Source: Sphingobium wenxiniae (lineage in GTDB: Bacteria > Pseudomonadota > Alphaproteobacteria > Sphingomonadales > Sphingomonadaceae). From it: a DNA stretch of 53,463 nt. The notes under the pieces were generated by a model, which saw only the letters and a list, made by a program, of their open reading frames with translations, searched no databases and was not told where the DNA came from. Location of the stretch: positions 1 to 53,463 of the forward strand of contig NZ_VLKK01000017.1 of assembly GCF_007830065.1 (NCBI RefSeq), written 5' to 3'. Of this stretch, positions 43,681 to 52,088 are shown piece after piece; positions within the stretch are counted from its first letter, which is position 1; each line of letters starts with the position of its first letter. A program made the translations under genes and the position numbers.

Positions 43681-45411
43681 TCACAGCCCTAGCCCCCGGC
43701 CGCGCCCGAACGACCAGTCCACGCCGCCATTACCGCGCATGACGCCGGAGATGTGCTTGCCGATCTGGCGGTCGAGTGAGGGCGACCAGGGCACAAGCTG
43801 GAACCCCAGCGCATTGTCGATCATCGCATAGCGGCCCGATGCCAGCGTCAGGCGCTGGCGCACGGTTCCCATGACATAGTCGCCAGTCCGCGAGGGCGTG
43901 TGCGGCAACCCGATCTCGGTCGACAGCTTCGCTGTGGCGGCATCCAGTTCGCGCCGCCTGAGCGTGTCGAGCAGATTGCGCGCGAAGACGATGCGCTGGC
44001 CTTGCCTCCGCGCCAGTCCCTCGTCCGCGAGATGCTCCGCGCGAGCCTCCATGGCGCCCCGCACCTCTGCCCCGAACCCGCCGCCGAGATCGCGCCCATC
44101 ACCCGACAGGTTGCGGCGGTCGAGCCATGTTGCTCCCGGCGCGGTGATCTGTTCGGTAAGGTCCAGGTCCGAGCGCACGGCAAGCGCCACGCGCTGCCGC
44201 CCCTTGCGGTCCTCGAAGCGGCGCAGTTCGACAATCGCCCCCGGCCTGCAATCGCCGGTCGCCTTGATGTCGGGAAGCTGGACATGGTGGGTGCGCCCGT
44301 CGATCCCGTCGACGATAGCGTAGGCGCTGCCGGACAGTTCGTCATGGAGACCACGATCGACCAGCCTGCCGATCACCGGCTGGCCGGGATCGGGTTCGAG
44401 CACATAGCTGGCTGCGCCCCGGTCGATGCCGCGCTCCGCCATTGCCTGGTGCATCCGCTTGATGATGTCACCGCGGGTCTGCAACTCGCGCAGCGTGGTT
44501 TCCGCGTCGCCGCGCATCGTCCACTGGCCGGGTGCGATCTCGCTGGCGAGGCCCAGCCCCTCCAGCTTGCGCAAGCGGCCGATCCGCAGTCCATGGTCAG
44601 GGCCGGGAGGAACGCCCCGTTCCGGCGCGGTGTCGATGATGCCGTTGCGGTCGCGCTCCCGCGCGAGGGCGCGATCGATGTCGGTCCAGCGTTCGGCATC
44701 GACCTGTCGTTCCAGCGATTGCCGGATTTCGAGATCGGTGCGCAGCCCGAGTTCCTGGGTGACGATCTCGCGGGCCGACGCGCGCATCCCCTGGCGGATA
44801 TAGTCGCGGGCTATGACCAGGTCGCGGCCATCGTCGCCGACGCCGCGCACGATGATGTGGACATGGGGATTGTCGGTGTTCCAGTGCTCGACGGCCCGCC
44901 AGTCGAGGCGGGTGCCGAGATCGCTTTCCATCTGTGCCATCAGCTCGCGGGTGAAGCCCTTGAGGTCGCGCATCTGGGCGGCATCCTCGGGCGAGACGAT
45001 GAAGCGGAAATGATGCCGGTCGTCCTCGCAGCGTGCGGCGAACGCATTTCGGTCGAGGCCCTCCGCCTCAGCGCCGAACAGCACACCGCGCTCGCCGTCG
45101 CGGGTGACGCCGTCGCGTTGCAGGTAATTGAGATGGGCGGCGAGCGAGGAGCGGCCACCGTGCCGGACGACACGGGCCTTAATGACGACATTGCGCGCCC
45201 TTCTGCCGAGACGATGGGTGGCCCGGATGCTTGCTATCCGGCCGCGACCGAAGGTCGAGAAGCCGGCGCCCGATGATCGCGCACGGCCAGCGCCAATACC
45301 TCCGGCGCGCTGCGCGGCGGCGAGCGCCTGGGCAATCGCGGGTCGCCCTCGCTGGCTTCCCCGCGAGCGAATGCGGCCGGGCCGGATGCGGAAATCATCC
45401 TCTCCTTTCAT
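43681..45411 (-). CDS. Relaxase, VirD2/RlxS-like (MOBP type, DUF3363)
   Basis: A 576-residue DNA-nicking relaxase. The motif HWNTDNPHVHI (His176, Asp180, His183, His185) is the metal-binding histidine triad region. AHLNYLQRDGV includes Tyr96, a possible nucleophile, and HHFRFIVSPEDA lies between. The C-terminal half matches the DUF3363 region of ICE relaxases. The start MKGEDDFRIRPGRIRSRG at 45411 is typical and is preferred over the 49-residue longer frame. The candidate oriT lies directly upstream. Confidence 0.9.
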   Translation of the reverse strand: MKGEDDFRIRPGRIRSRGSQRGRPAIAQALAAAQRAGGIGAGRARSSGAGFSTFGRGRIASIRATHRLGRRARNVVIKARVVRHGGRSSLAAHLNYLQRDGVTRDGERGVLFGAEAEGLDRNAFAARCEDDRHHFRFIVSPEDAAQMRDLKGFTRELMAQMESDLGTRLDWRAVEHWNTDNPHVHIIVRGVGDDGRDLVIARDYIRQGMRASAREIVTQELGLRTDLEIRQSLERQVDAERWTDIDRALARERDRNGIIDTAPERGVPPGPDHGLRIGRLRKLEGLGLASEIAPGQWTMRGDAETTLRELQTRGDIIKRMHQAMAERGIDRGAASYVLEPDPGQPVIGRLVDRGLHDELSGSAYAIVDGIDGRTHHVQLPDIKATGDCRPGAIVELRRFEDRKGRQRVALAVRSDLDLTEQITAPGATWLDRRNLSGDGRDLGGGFGAEVRGAMEARAEHLADEGLARRQGQRIVFARNLLDTLRRRELDAATAKLSTEIGLPHTPSRTGDYVMGTVRQRLTLASGRYAMIDNALGFQLVPWSPSLDRQIGKHISGVMRGNGGVDWSFGRGRGLGL

Positions 45412-45422
45412 GGCCGCCAGCC

Positions 45423-45580
45423 CCGCGATGTGCGGCAAGGCCGCGCGAACAGCGGAAAACGGTGCAAGGTCCACATCGCGGGGCTTGCTCCGCACATCGC
45501 GGCGGGACGCCGCAAAGCCTTGAGAAACAAGGCTACGACCGGGTGCAGATGGTCCCACACATCGTGCTTTTTATCTTGCC
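45423..45580. other. Candidate origin of transfer (oriT)
   Basis: Upstream of the relaxase, a non-coding stretch carries a perfect 13-bp inverted repeat (CCGCGATGTGCGG at 45423-45435, its complement at 45490-45502). CACATCGCGG is also repeated at 45472-45481 and 45493-45502. A 7-bp hairpin follows (AGCCTTG-AGAAA-CAAGGCT, 45516-45534), then TATCTTGC (45572-45579), close to the MOBP nic consensus ATCCTG/C. Position beside the relaxase and structure both fit oriT; the nic site is a guess. Confidence 0.5.
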
Positions 45581-45661
45581 CTCCACTTTCTCCTTCGATC
45601 TCAATGCCCTGACACCTTCTCTGTGCCACTCCTGCGGGGCCGGGAGCACGCCAGCGGGCGC

Positions 45662-46516
45662 TCATGGCTGCCTCTGGCCCGACAGTACGACGAACAGGCT
45701 GTTCGCGGCCGGTTTGACTGCGGCATTCATGTCGGCCGGAGGTTCGTCGGGCCGCGATGCCGGTGCGGTCGCAACGTCGGCCGCCCGCGGTGCGAACAAT
45801 GCGGCCCGACGCCAGGTGAAGCGATCGGACAGCGGCGCCTGCGCAAGCTGGCTGTCGCCCGCGCTGCCGGCAATCGCCGCCAGCTTCGCGAGATAGGCGC
45901 GCGTCTCGGCGGGCAGCGGGCGGCCGCGCGACAGATATTCGTCGTAGCGGCCCGGCCCCGCATTATAGGCCGCGAGCATGGCCGTGGCGTTGCCATAGCG
46001 GTCGTGCATCGCGCGCAGATAGGCCGCGCCCGCCATGATGTTGTCGCGGACATTATAGGGATCGTTCCCGAGCCCATGCCGTGCGCGCAGGTTTGCCCAT
46101 GTGCCGGGCATGATCTGCATAAGGCCCATCGCGCCAGCGGAGGAAACGGCGCGGGAGTCGCCGTTGCTCTCGACCCGCATGACGGCCCAAATCCATGCCT
46201 CCGGGATGCCGAAGCGCCGGGCCGCGTCGGCGACATGGACAGCATAGGGATGGCGTACGGTCGATTGTTCTGTCGCCACGTCCTGCGCCAGTGCGGCGTC
46301 GGGCATGGCGCCCGGCGCGAGCAGCAGGACCGCGAGCACGGCGGCCGACCCGCCCCCGCTCCGCCGCCAGCCTGCCAGCGTGCTCGCTGCGGTAAAGGGT
46401 GCGCGCGAAGCGCCGGCCGGGGGTCGCCCTTGACCTTCGCTGCGCGCGCCGGCCGGCCTGCGACCGAGCGGGACGGAGGGATGCGGTCTTTCCACGAACA
46501 GAGGGATGACCGGCAC
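45662..46516 (-). CDS. Lytic transglycosylase (SLT domain, VirB1-like)
   Basis: A 284-residue murein-cleaving enzyme that opens the cell wall for the mating channel. A long basic leader precedes a hydrophobic signal segment (about 57-78). The SLT domain has catalytic Glu116 in AVMRVESNGD, then SSAGAMGLMQIMPGTW and AMLAAYNAGPGRYDEYLS. The C-terminal tail is disordered. The start is GTG 46516, three bases after the DUF736 stop; a shorter start nearer the signal segment is possible. Confidence 0.87.
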   Translation of the reverse strand: MPVIPLFVERPHPSVPLGRRPAGARSEGQGRPPAGASRAPFTAASTLAGWRRSGGGSAAVLAVLLLAPGAMPDAALAQDVATEQSTVRHPYAVHVADAARRFGIPEAWIWAVMRVESNGDSRAVSSAGAMGLMQIMPGTWANLRARHGLGNDPYNVRDNIMAGAAYLRAMHDRYGNATAMLAAYNAGPGRYDEYLSRGRPLPAETRAYLAKLAAIAGSAGDSQLAQAPLSDRFTWRRAALFAPRAADVATAPASRPDEPPADMNAAVKPAANSLFVVLSGQRQP

Positions 46517-46519
46517 CGA

Positions 46520-46852
46520 TCAGCTCCGATCGTCGCGGGGCCGGGGACGCTTCCACGACAGCCGGAACGTCCGCCCATCATCATCGGCACGGAACAGCAC
46601 CGGCCGGAACGGTGCCGGGAAAAGCGGGCTATCGATCTCCAGCGCGATGTAGTCGCCGGCGCGTTCGCCAACCCGTTTCCACGCGCCGCCGATGTCGGGA
46701 CCGTCCTCGTCGTCGAGGTGAACACGAAAGTCGGGCGCGTTCTCGATGTCGCCCGGATCGAGCGCGACCAGCACGATCTGCTCATTGATGCCGAAATACC
46801 GGGTGCGGCCCGCGTAACCGTTGGTGGTGGGTTCAAAGATATTCGTCGGCAT
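46520..46852 (-). CDS. DUF736-family protein
   Basis: A 110-residue protein with TRYFGINEQIVLVALDPGD and a C-terminal FRLSWKRPRPRD. DUF736 genes accompany traF and the relaxase in alphaproteobacterial ICEs; their role is unknown to me. ATG 46852 lies 20 bases inside the 3' end of traF, so the two genes overlap and are likely coupled. Confidence 0.82.
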   Translation of the reverse strand: MPTNIFEPTTNGYAGRTRYFGINEQIVLVALDPGDIENAPDFRVHLDDEDGPDIGGAWKRVGERAGDYIALEIDSPLFPAPFRPVLFRADDDGRTFRLSWKRPRPRDDRS

Positions 46853-47411
46853 GGCCGATCTCCTTGGCTTCGAGGGTTGAAGGAGTTTGCGACGGCGCGC
46901 GCAGATGCAGCGGCGTGGCGCGGCCGATGACGGCGGAGGTTGGCAGCGGGTCGAAGTAGCGACCGTCCAGGCTGTCGGGGACGGACGGATTGAGCAGGAA
47001 TATCTCGCCGGGCTTGAGCGTGCGGCAGCCCCGCCAGATCGGCAGCGGGCGGCCCTTGCCGTCACGCGCGCGGGCGGTGGCGACGGGCCGGGCATCGACG
47101 CTCACCACGGCGCCGATCCGACACACGCGCTGTCCGGCCTTCGCCGCGACATGCTTCAGCAACGGCACGCCTTCGGGCAGATAGCCGCGCGCCGAGAGCC
47201 AGCGCGCAAGGTGTCCGGGCGGCGTGACGGCGACCAGCGCGCCGATGGCTGGATCGTGGTCGGTGTGGATACGGTAGAGCCCGATCGGCGCGCTGGCGCT
47301 GGCGTTCCAGACAACGCGCGGGCGCGGATCGGCGATGGCGACGGCGACGAACGAAGCCGCCGAGACGGATGCGGCGATGGCCGTCGCGATGGCGTAGCGG
47401 CGGCGCGTCAC
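46833..47411 (-). CDS. traF: Conjugative transfer signal peptidase TraF (S26 family)
   Basis: A 192-residue membrane-bound peptidase that processes the TrbC pilin. An N-terminal helix (about 7-27) is followed by SASAPIGLYRI with catalytic Ser40, and by PLLKHVAAKAGQRVC with catalytic Lys86. PGEIFLLNPSVPDSLDGRYFDPLP is the closing family motif. GTG 47411 overlaps the DUF2840 stop as GTGA, which sets the start. Confidence 0.9.
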   Translation of the reverse strand: MTRRRYAIATAIAASVSAASFVAVAIADPRPRVVWNASASAPIGLYRIHTDHDPAIGALVAVTPPGHLARWLSARGYLPEGVPLLKHVAAKAGQRVCRIGAVVSVDARPVATARARDGKGRPLPIWRGCRTLKPGEIFLLNPSVPDSLDGRYFDPLPTSAVIGRATPLHLRAPSQTPSTLEAKEIGHADEYL

Positions 47412-47995
47412 CCCTCGATCTCCCGGCGTTTCAGCCAGGCGCGATGACGCTCCATCGTGTAAGGGCGCGGTTGGTGGCCGGCAGCGATCCGGTTGTGGAC
47501 GTGCCGCCAGTGATCGGCCGCGACATCGCAAGGATCGACGCCCGCCGCCTCCGCCGCGTCGATCGCGGCGAGCACCTGGCTCACCTTCGGCCAGCTCTCG
47601 ACGTGCAGGAGGATGTCGCCGCCCGGCCGCACGAAGGGCAGCGTCGTGTAAGGTTCGCCCGGCGCGACCGCGCGCACGATGTCGATACGCGAGATGACCG
47701 TGCCATAGTCGTTCGCGGTCCAGCGGACGAAGGCGAAGATCGTGCCGGGCCGGAAGCTGACAACGCGGGTTCGGCGCGTGAGGATGCGGTCCTGGGCGAT
47801 GCGGCCGAAGCGTATCCAGTGCTCCAGCTTCTTCTCGATCCAGGTCAGCTCAACTTCGGTCAGCCGCGTTTGCGATGTCTGCGCCGAGGGAATACGCGGG
47901 GCGCGCTGGACTTGCGCCTCTCGCGCTGCCTGACGTCGCAACGCTTCGGAAAAGGCGCTGAAGTCTATGCGCTCCGGGCGCGCGGGATCGCTCAT
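47408..47995 (-). CDS. DUF2840-family protein
   Basis: A 195-residue protein with LTEVELTWIEKKLEHWIRFGR (about 45-65) and FAFVRWTANDYGTVISRIDIVRA, both typical of DUF2840, a family constantly found upstream of traF in these elements. No catalytic motif is evident and its role is unknown. It overlaps the methyltransferase stop by four bases and traF by four bases. Confidence 0.85.
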   Translation of the reverse strand: MSDPARPERIDFSAFSEALRRQAAREAQVQRAPRIPSAQTSQTRLTEVELTWIEKKLEHWIRFGRIAQDRILTRRTRVVSFRPGTIFAFVRWTANDYGTVISRIDIVRAVAPGEPYTTLPFVRPGGDILLHVESWPKVSQVLAAIDAAEAAGVDPCDVAADHWRHVHNRIAAGHQPRPYTMERHRAWLKRREIEG

Positions 47996-49218
47996 CGTTC
48001 GTCTCCGGTCATGTCGATAGGGGTTCGCCCGAGCGCGAGGTCGAGCGCGGCTTCGGTGCGCAGGATGGCGCGGCCGATGGCTTCGGGGATTTGCGGGAGA
48101 ACGGCGTCGCCGAACGCCTCGACGATCAGGCTGGCCGCAGCCGTCCCCTTGCGACTGCCGAGCGCAATGCGCGTGCCAGCCACCCAGGCGGATAACCCAT
48201 CATCCACCCGTAAGTGATCGGCAAGGCCGCCGTTCCAGTCAGCCCATGGCTCCGCAGCATCGCCGCCAAGGCCCGCGCTCCCGCCCATTTGTCCGGCGCC
48301 CGATCGGTCATCGCGCCATCCATCACCGCATCCATCGTCGGCGACTTCCTGCGATCGTAGGCCGGGCTCCAGCCGTCCATTCGGCCGTCCCGTTTCGTTG
48401 GGGTCGGCAGGAGTTCCGCCGCATGGCGCAGCAGGTTCGGCGTGTCGATCTGCGCCTTCGCCCCGTTCACTCGGCGTCCGGTCTCGATCTCCCGCGCGCT
48501 TAACCGGCGCCCGCCATTCGGCTTGACCGGCGTCGGCATCATGCCCGCGTGACGGCTCGCATGACCCTGCAACTGACTGAGCACGTCGCCACGGCCACCC
48601 CGATCCGCATCGGATTTCCTCGGCGTCGCCAGGATCATGCGCAGCGGATATGTCGATCCCGCCCCGCCGCCCGCGCCGTCTTTCATCCCGTCCCCCGCCA
48701 TCGGGGTTGGCAAGCTGCTCGGGATCGTAGCCGATAAGCCATGACCGCTTACGGACGTGGTTGGCGCCGACGTCGCCAGCACCCACCACGCACGATTCGC
48801 AGGCGTAGCCGAGCGCCTCCAACTCGCCGAGCACCCGGTCAGCGCCGCGAGTTCGGAGGACAGCGCTGTTCTCAAAAGCGAACCAGCGAGGGCGGCATTC
48901 TCCGACAAGGCGGACGGCTTCGAGGTAGAGGCCCGACCGTTCCCCGTCGATCCCGCGCCCTTTCGTGTTGGCGCTGGAGATGTCTTGGCACGGCGGAGAT
49001 CCGACGATGATGTCGGGGAGCACCCCAAGGTCGGAAAGAAGTCGAGCTGCCGTGAGGGCGCGGACGTCCTCGTAGAGTCGGACATAGGGATTATTCTCCG
49101 CATAGAGGATGCGGCGCCATTCGATGATCTCGCAGGCGGCCACGGTGACGAAGCCGGCGCGGTGCAGGCCGAGCGACCAGCCGCCCGCCGCGGCGCTGAA
49201 CAGGTCGAGCGCGCGCAT
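47992..49218 (-). CDS. DNA (cytosine-5) methyltransferase, middle part apparently frameshifted
   Basis: A 408-codon frame. The N-terminal part (1-165) is a clear C5-MTase: MRALDLFSAAAGGWSLGLHRAG (SAM motif I), GSPPCQDISSANTKGRG (motif IV, catalytic Cys), FENSA (motif VI) and HVRKR (motif VIII-like). The last 45 residues include motif X, EAFGDAVLPQIPEAIGRAI. Between about 48725 and 48190 family-like sequence appears in the neighbouring frame: LPTPMAGDG, TPRKSDADRGGRGD, LPTPTKRDG, GWMMGYPPGWL. So the gene either carries two compensating frameshifts or needs recoding. Activity is uncertain. ATG 49218 overlaps the upstream stop as TGATG. Confidence 0.8.
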   Translation of the reverse strand: MRALDLFSAAAGGWSLGLHRAGFVTVAACEIIEWRRILYAENNPYVRLYEDVRALTAARLLSDLGVLPDIIVGSPPCQDISSANTKGRGIDGERSGLYLEAVRLVGECRPRWFAFENSAVLRTRGADRVLGELEALGYACESCVVGAGDVGANHVRKRSWLIGYDPEQLANPDGGGRDERRRGRRGGIDISAAHDPGDAEEIRCGSGWPWRRAQSVAGSCEPSRGHDADAGQAEWRAPVKRAGDRDRTPSERGEGADRHAEPAAPCGGTPADPNETGRPNGRLEPGLRSQEVADDGCGDGWRDDRSGAGQMGGSAGLGGDAAEPWADWNGGLADHLRVDDGLSAWVAGTRIALGSRKGTAAASLIVEAFGDAVLPQIPEAIGRAILRTEAALDLALGRTPIDMTGDER

Positions 49219-50366
49219 CACTCGCACAGCCCATATTCGCTGTCGCAACGCAGGCCGTGCTCGTCTGCCTCGCGTTGCTCCTGCGCGATGAACAGATCGT
49301 AGTTGCGGCCGCCCCGGCTGGTGCGCGACCACGCGATCGCCCTGTCGATGGTCGCCCGGCCGTGATCGGCGGGGTCGCCGGGAACGGTCGGCGCGGGCAG
49401 AAGCGATGCCGGCGCTCCCGACACGGCGGAACGGCGCGACACGAGGCTGACCAGCCGCTCCCATTCCCGCACCCGGTCAACCTCGGCGGGGAAGCGCATG
49501 GCCCAGGCGCGCAGCTCGCGCTTCCTGACCATGATGCAGGTCGAGCAGCCGACCCGGCTCATCCCCATCGTGTAGAGGGGGTTATGCTTGAGGCCGTGGC
49601 GCTCGGAGATGGCGAAGGCCTCGGCCGCCGACCAGCGGAAGATGGGCTTGTAAAGCACCTGTCGGGCGCCGGAGGGATACCGCACCGACTGGATGGGCGG
49701 TTTCTTCGCCCGCGCCGGGCTTTCGTCGGCGCGTTCGCCGATCCAGTCGATGACCGGCAACCCCGCGTCGAGCAGCGGGCGCTTGCGGTGCATCATCGGG
49801 ATCAGTTTGGTTTCGTCGGTGCAGAAGCGCGTTTTGGTTCCAGGAAACCGGCCGTGCAGCATCGCCATGTCGAGGAACGGAATGCCGGTGGGATGGAGCA
49901 GCGCGATCGCGCGCTCGATCAGAGGCTCGGGGACCGGGGGCGAGACCAGGACGGGGCAATCGCACCCGGCCATCCATTCGGCCCTGGTGATCGCGCCCGC
50001 GCGCCAGGCGGCGCGGCGCTGGTTGCACGCGCCCTTATGGCGGGTCCGGCGCTTCTCCTTCGACCATTCCTCGCGCAGCATCGCCCGTTTGCGGGCGAAG
50101 GCTGCCGCGTCGGTGAGGCCCGGCACGTCGTTTGCCGATACGATCTCGATGCGCAGTCCGGTGCGCTGCCGCAGCCAGTCGTCAAGATAGGCGATATGGT
50201 CGAGGGTGATCGGATTTTCGTGGCCGTTGTCGGCAGCGAGGAAGCGGGGCGCGAGATTCCCGAACGCGGCGAGCCCCTTGCGCTCGATCCGCTCGACCAT
50301 CCGGCAAAGCACAGCCTGGCTGTCCTTGCCACCCGAGATGCTGCCGAAGTGCTGGATGGCGATCAT
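49218..50366 (-). CDS. PP-loop (PAPS reductase-like / DndC-like) protein
   Basis: A 382-residue member of the ATP-pyrophosphatase superfamily, with the PP-loop SGGKDSQA at about residues 12-19. The cysteine sets are unlike simple PAPS reductases: FCTDETKLIP, RVGCSTCIM, an internal GCDCP, and a C-terminal CDSEYGLCE, which could hold an Fe-S cluster as in DndC. Such proteins occur in mobile elements and phages and are suspected to modify DNA or tRNA. ATG 50366 overlaps the upstream stop as ATGA. It sits between the TGT-like and methyltransferase genes. Confidence 0.8.
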   Translation of the reverse strand: MIAIQHFGSISGGKDSQAVLCRMVERIERKGLAAFGNLAPRFLAADNGHENPITLDHIAYLDDWLRQRTGLRIEIVSANDVPGLTDAAAFARKRAMLREEWSKEKRRTRHKGACNQRRAAWRAGAITRAEWMAGCDCPVLVSPPVPEPLIERAIALLHPTGIPFLDMAMLHGRFPGTKTRFCTDETKLIPMMHRKRPLLDAGLPVIDWIGERADESPARAKKPPIQSVRYPSGARQVLYKPIFRWSAAEAFAISERHGLKHNPLYTMGMSRVGCSTCIMVRKRELRAWAMRFPAEVDRVREWERLVSLVSRRSAVSGAPASLLPAPTVPGDPADHGRATIDRAIAWSRTSRGGRNYDLFIAQEQREADEHGLRCDSEYGLCE

Positions 50367-51004
50367 GGCCGCCGCCCCGCGATCCAGCCTTCGATGTCCG
50401 GCTGGCGCCGGGCGAGATCGAGCCGTGGCAGGGCCGATGCGAAGCGCGAGACCCCCGATCCGTCGAAGCTGTCGGCTCCGGCGGCGGCACAAAGGCGGAT
50501 GCGCCGTGCGGTATTGACGCGGCCGACATGGCAGAGGCCACCACGTTCATGCGCGAGCCGCGCCCATGCCGCCATCGTCGCCAGTTTCCACGGCGTATCA
50601 CCACCGACGAAAATGCCGACTTCCGGCCCGGCAAGGGAGACAATATGCCCCGGCTCCATGCCGTTCTGGACGGTGAGCATATAGCGCGCGCCGCGAAGAC
50701 TGGACCGATTGCGCAGCGTGTCCAGCCAGTCGAGCGAGAAGCGCAGCGATGCGAGGCCCCCCGCCACGATGTCGGGCAGGACGATCCAGTCGGCACCCGG
50801 CCCGAGCCGCGCGACCGCCTTGTCGAACGCGGGGACGTCGAAAGGCTCGCTCCGCTGGAAAGCCGTCCACGCACCATTGTCGAGGGCGTAGCGGAAACGC
50901 TCGGGGCGCAGCGACCCCCTGGCCGACACCATTAGTCGCCAACCGGCGCGGCGCAGGGCATCCAGATTGCGGCGCGTGCCAGTGCGGGAAGCGTAGCCGA
51001 TCAC
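50363..51004 (-). CDS. Queuine tRNA-ribosyltransferase-like (DpdA-related?) protein
   Basis: A 213-residue protein with features of a small TIM-barrel base-exchange enzyme: LDNGAWTAF (Asp42), DWIVLPDIVAGG (Asp78), GIFVGGDTPWK (Asp136) and GADSFDGSGVSRF (Asp178, Asp181), the last resembling the TGT/archaeosine transglycosylase pattern. It lacks the zinc cysteines of bacterial Tgt and is much shorter. DpdA-type relatives insert 7-deazaguanines into DNA. It is first in the overlapping trio, with the origin region directly upstream. Confidence 0.65.
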   Translation of the reverse strand: MIGYASRTGTRRNLDALRRAGWRLMVSARGSLRPERFRYALDNGAWTAFQRSEPFDVPAFDKAVARLGPGADWIVLPDIVAGGLASLRFSLDWLDTLRNRSSLRGARYMLTVQNGMEPGHIVSLAGPEVGIFVGGDTPWKLATMAAWARLAHERGGLCHVGRVNTARRIRLCAAAGADSFDGSGVSRFASALPRLDLARRQPDIEGWIAGRRP

Positions 51005-51010
51005 CGGCCG

Positions 51011-51189
51011 CTATCCACAACGCGAATCCGCGTTAGCAAGAATACGAAGTATTCTTTTCTATTAGCATAGTTAGGGGGCGCGGGTTTTCGTGAGGATTTC
51101 TGCGGGTTTTCGAGCCTCCAGCGTTCCCGATAGTCCGACTCTGGCGTTCCTGATCGTCCGAATCTGACCGTTCCCGATAGTCCGTGTCT
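51011..51189. other. Replication origin: DnaA-like box, A+T-rich hairpin and three iterons
   Basis: CTATCCACA at 51011-51019 differs by one base from the DnaA box. A perfect palindrome, AAGAATAC-GAA-GTATTCTT, at 51038-51056 lies in the only A+T-rich stretch. GCGGGTTTTCG is repeated at 51080 and 51102. Three direct repeats of form CGTTCCYGATMGTCCGNNTCT start at 51122, 51145 and 51169 (23- and 24-base steps), the last touching the stop codon of the initiator gene. This is the layout of an iteron origin. Confidence 0.75.
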
Positions 51190-52082
51190 CATGGCCAGTT
51201 CTCCACAGGCTTGAGACCGACACGGCGCATGGCAGCGTCGAGAGGGTCGACAGGAAGCGGGGCGAAGTTCAGCCGGTCGCGACCGAGCGCATGTTCGAGC
51301 GTGAGGACGTAGCCGGGCAGCGATTGGCGGGCGACGATGGCGCGCAGCTCGAACGCGAAACGGCGGAGCGGCGAAAGCGCACCCGATTTCATGTAGAGGT
51401 GCGGGATGTCGAAGCTCCAGCCGCCTTCCTGCCGCCCGCCATGCTTGCGGACGATGCGGTAGAGCCAGCGTTCGAGCCCGCCGGTCAGGTCGAAATAGGC
51501 GCGGTCCATCGTCAGCACGAGCGCACGGTCGAGCACGCCGGCATAGAACCAGTCGGGCAGGATCAACTCGATGCCAAACGCACGCCCGTTGCCATCCGCA
51601 AGCTCGCGCCATTCGTTGATCCATGAGAAGCGGTGGCGGCGGCGCTGGTGTTGTTGGCGGATCGAGGTCGCGACGGTGGTGGATTGCAGGCGGTCGAGCG
51701 CGGCCTTCAGCCGCTCGTAGCTCGCCTTGCCGGTCCCGCGTCCGGTGAACGCCAATATTTCGTGCGGCGTGGTCACCATGAGGCGCGAGGTCGGCCGGCC
51801 GGCATCGCGCGCCTCGATGAGCTGGCTCGCCGCCCAGATGAGAACATCGGCGTCCCAAATAGTCGCCATGCCATGCTCGGGCACCGCTTCCACAGAAATC
51901 CATGTCGCGCCCATGCGGAAGTCGATGGGCGTCACGCGCCTGGTTTTGGCGAGGCTAAAGAACGGCCAGGCCATCAAGTCCTGCGCGTCGCGGGGCGCGA
52001 GGTCGCCGGGTATGGAGCGGAACAGCTCAAGTTGCGCGCGTTCCAGGCCCGGCCGGTCATGACGAGGAAGAGTTGCTGGCAT
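51189..52082 (-). CDS. RPA-family replication initiator protein
   Basis: A 297-residue plasmid-type initiator. LFRSIPGDLAPRDAQDLMAWPFFSLAKTRR and EILAFTGRGTGKASYERLKAALDRLQSTTV are typical of the alphaproteobacterial replication initiator protein A family, with winged-helix regions in the middle and DRAYFDLTGGLERWLYRIVRKH near residue 195. It would bind the iterons that lie just past its 3' end. An ICE with such a gene can replicate while excised. It starts six bases after the HTH gene's stop. Confidence 0.88.
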   Translation of the reverse strand: MPATLPRHDRPGLERAQLELFRSIPGDLAPRDAQDLMAWPFFSLAKTRRVTPIDFRMGATWISVEAVPEHGMATIWDADVLIWAASQLIEARDAGRPTSRLMVTTPHEILAFTGRGTGKASYERLKAALDRLQSTTVATSIRQQHQRRRHRFSWINEWRELADGNGRAFGIELILPDWFYAGVLDRALVLTMDRAYFDLTGGLERWLYRIVRKHGGRQEGGWSFDIPHLYMKSGALSPLRRFAFELRAIVARQSLPGYVLTLEHALGRDRLNFAPLPVDPLDAAMRRVGLKPVENWP

Positions 52083-52088
52083 GAGCAG

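Noticed and set aside
43900..45276. 458-codon plus-strand frame opposite the relaxase
   Set aside because: The relaxase histidine triad is on the minus strand; this frame has no motif.
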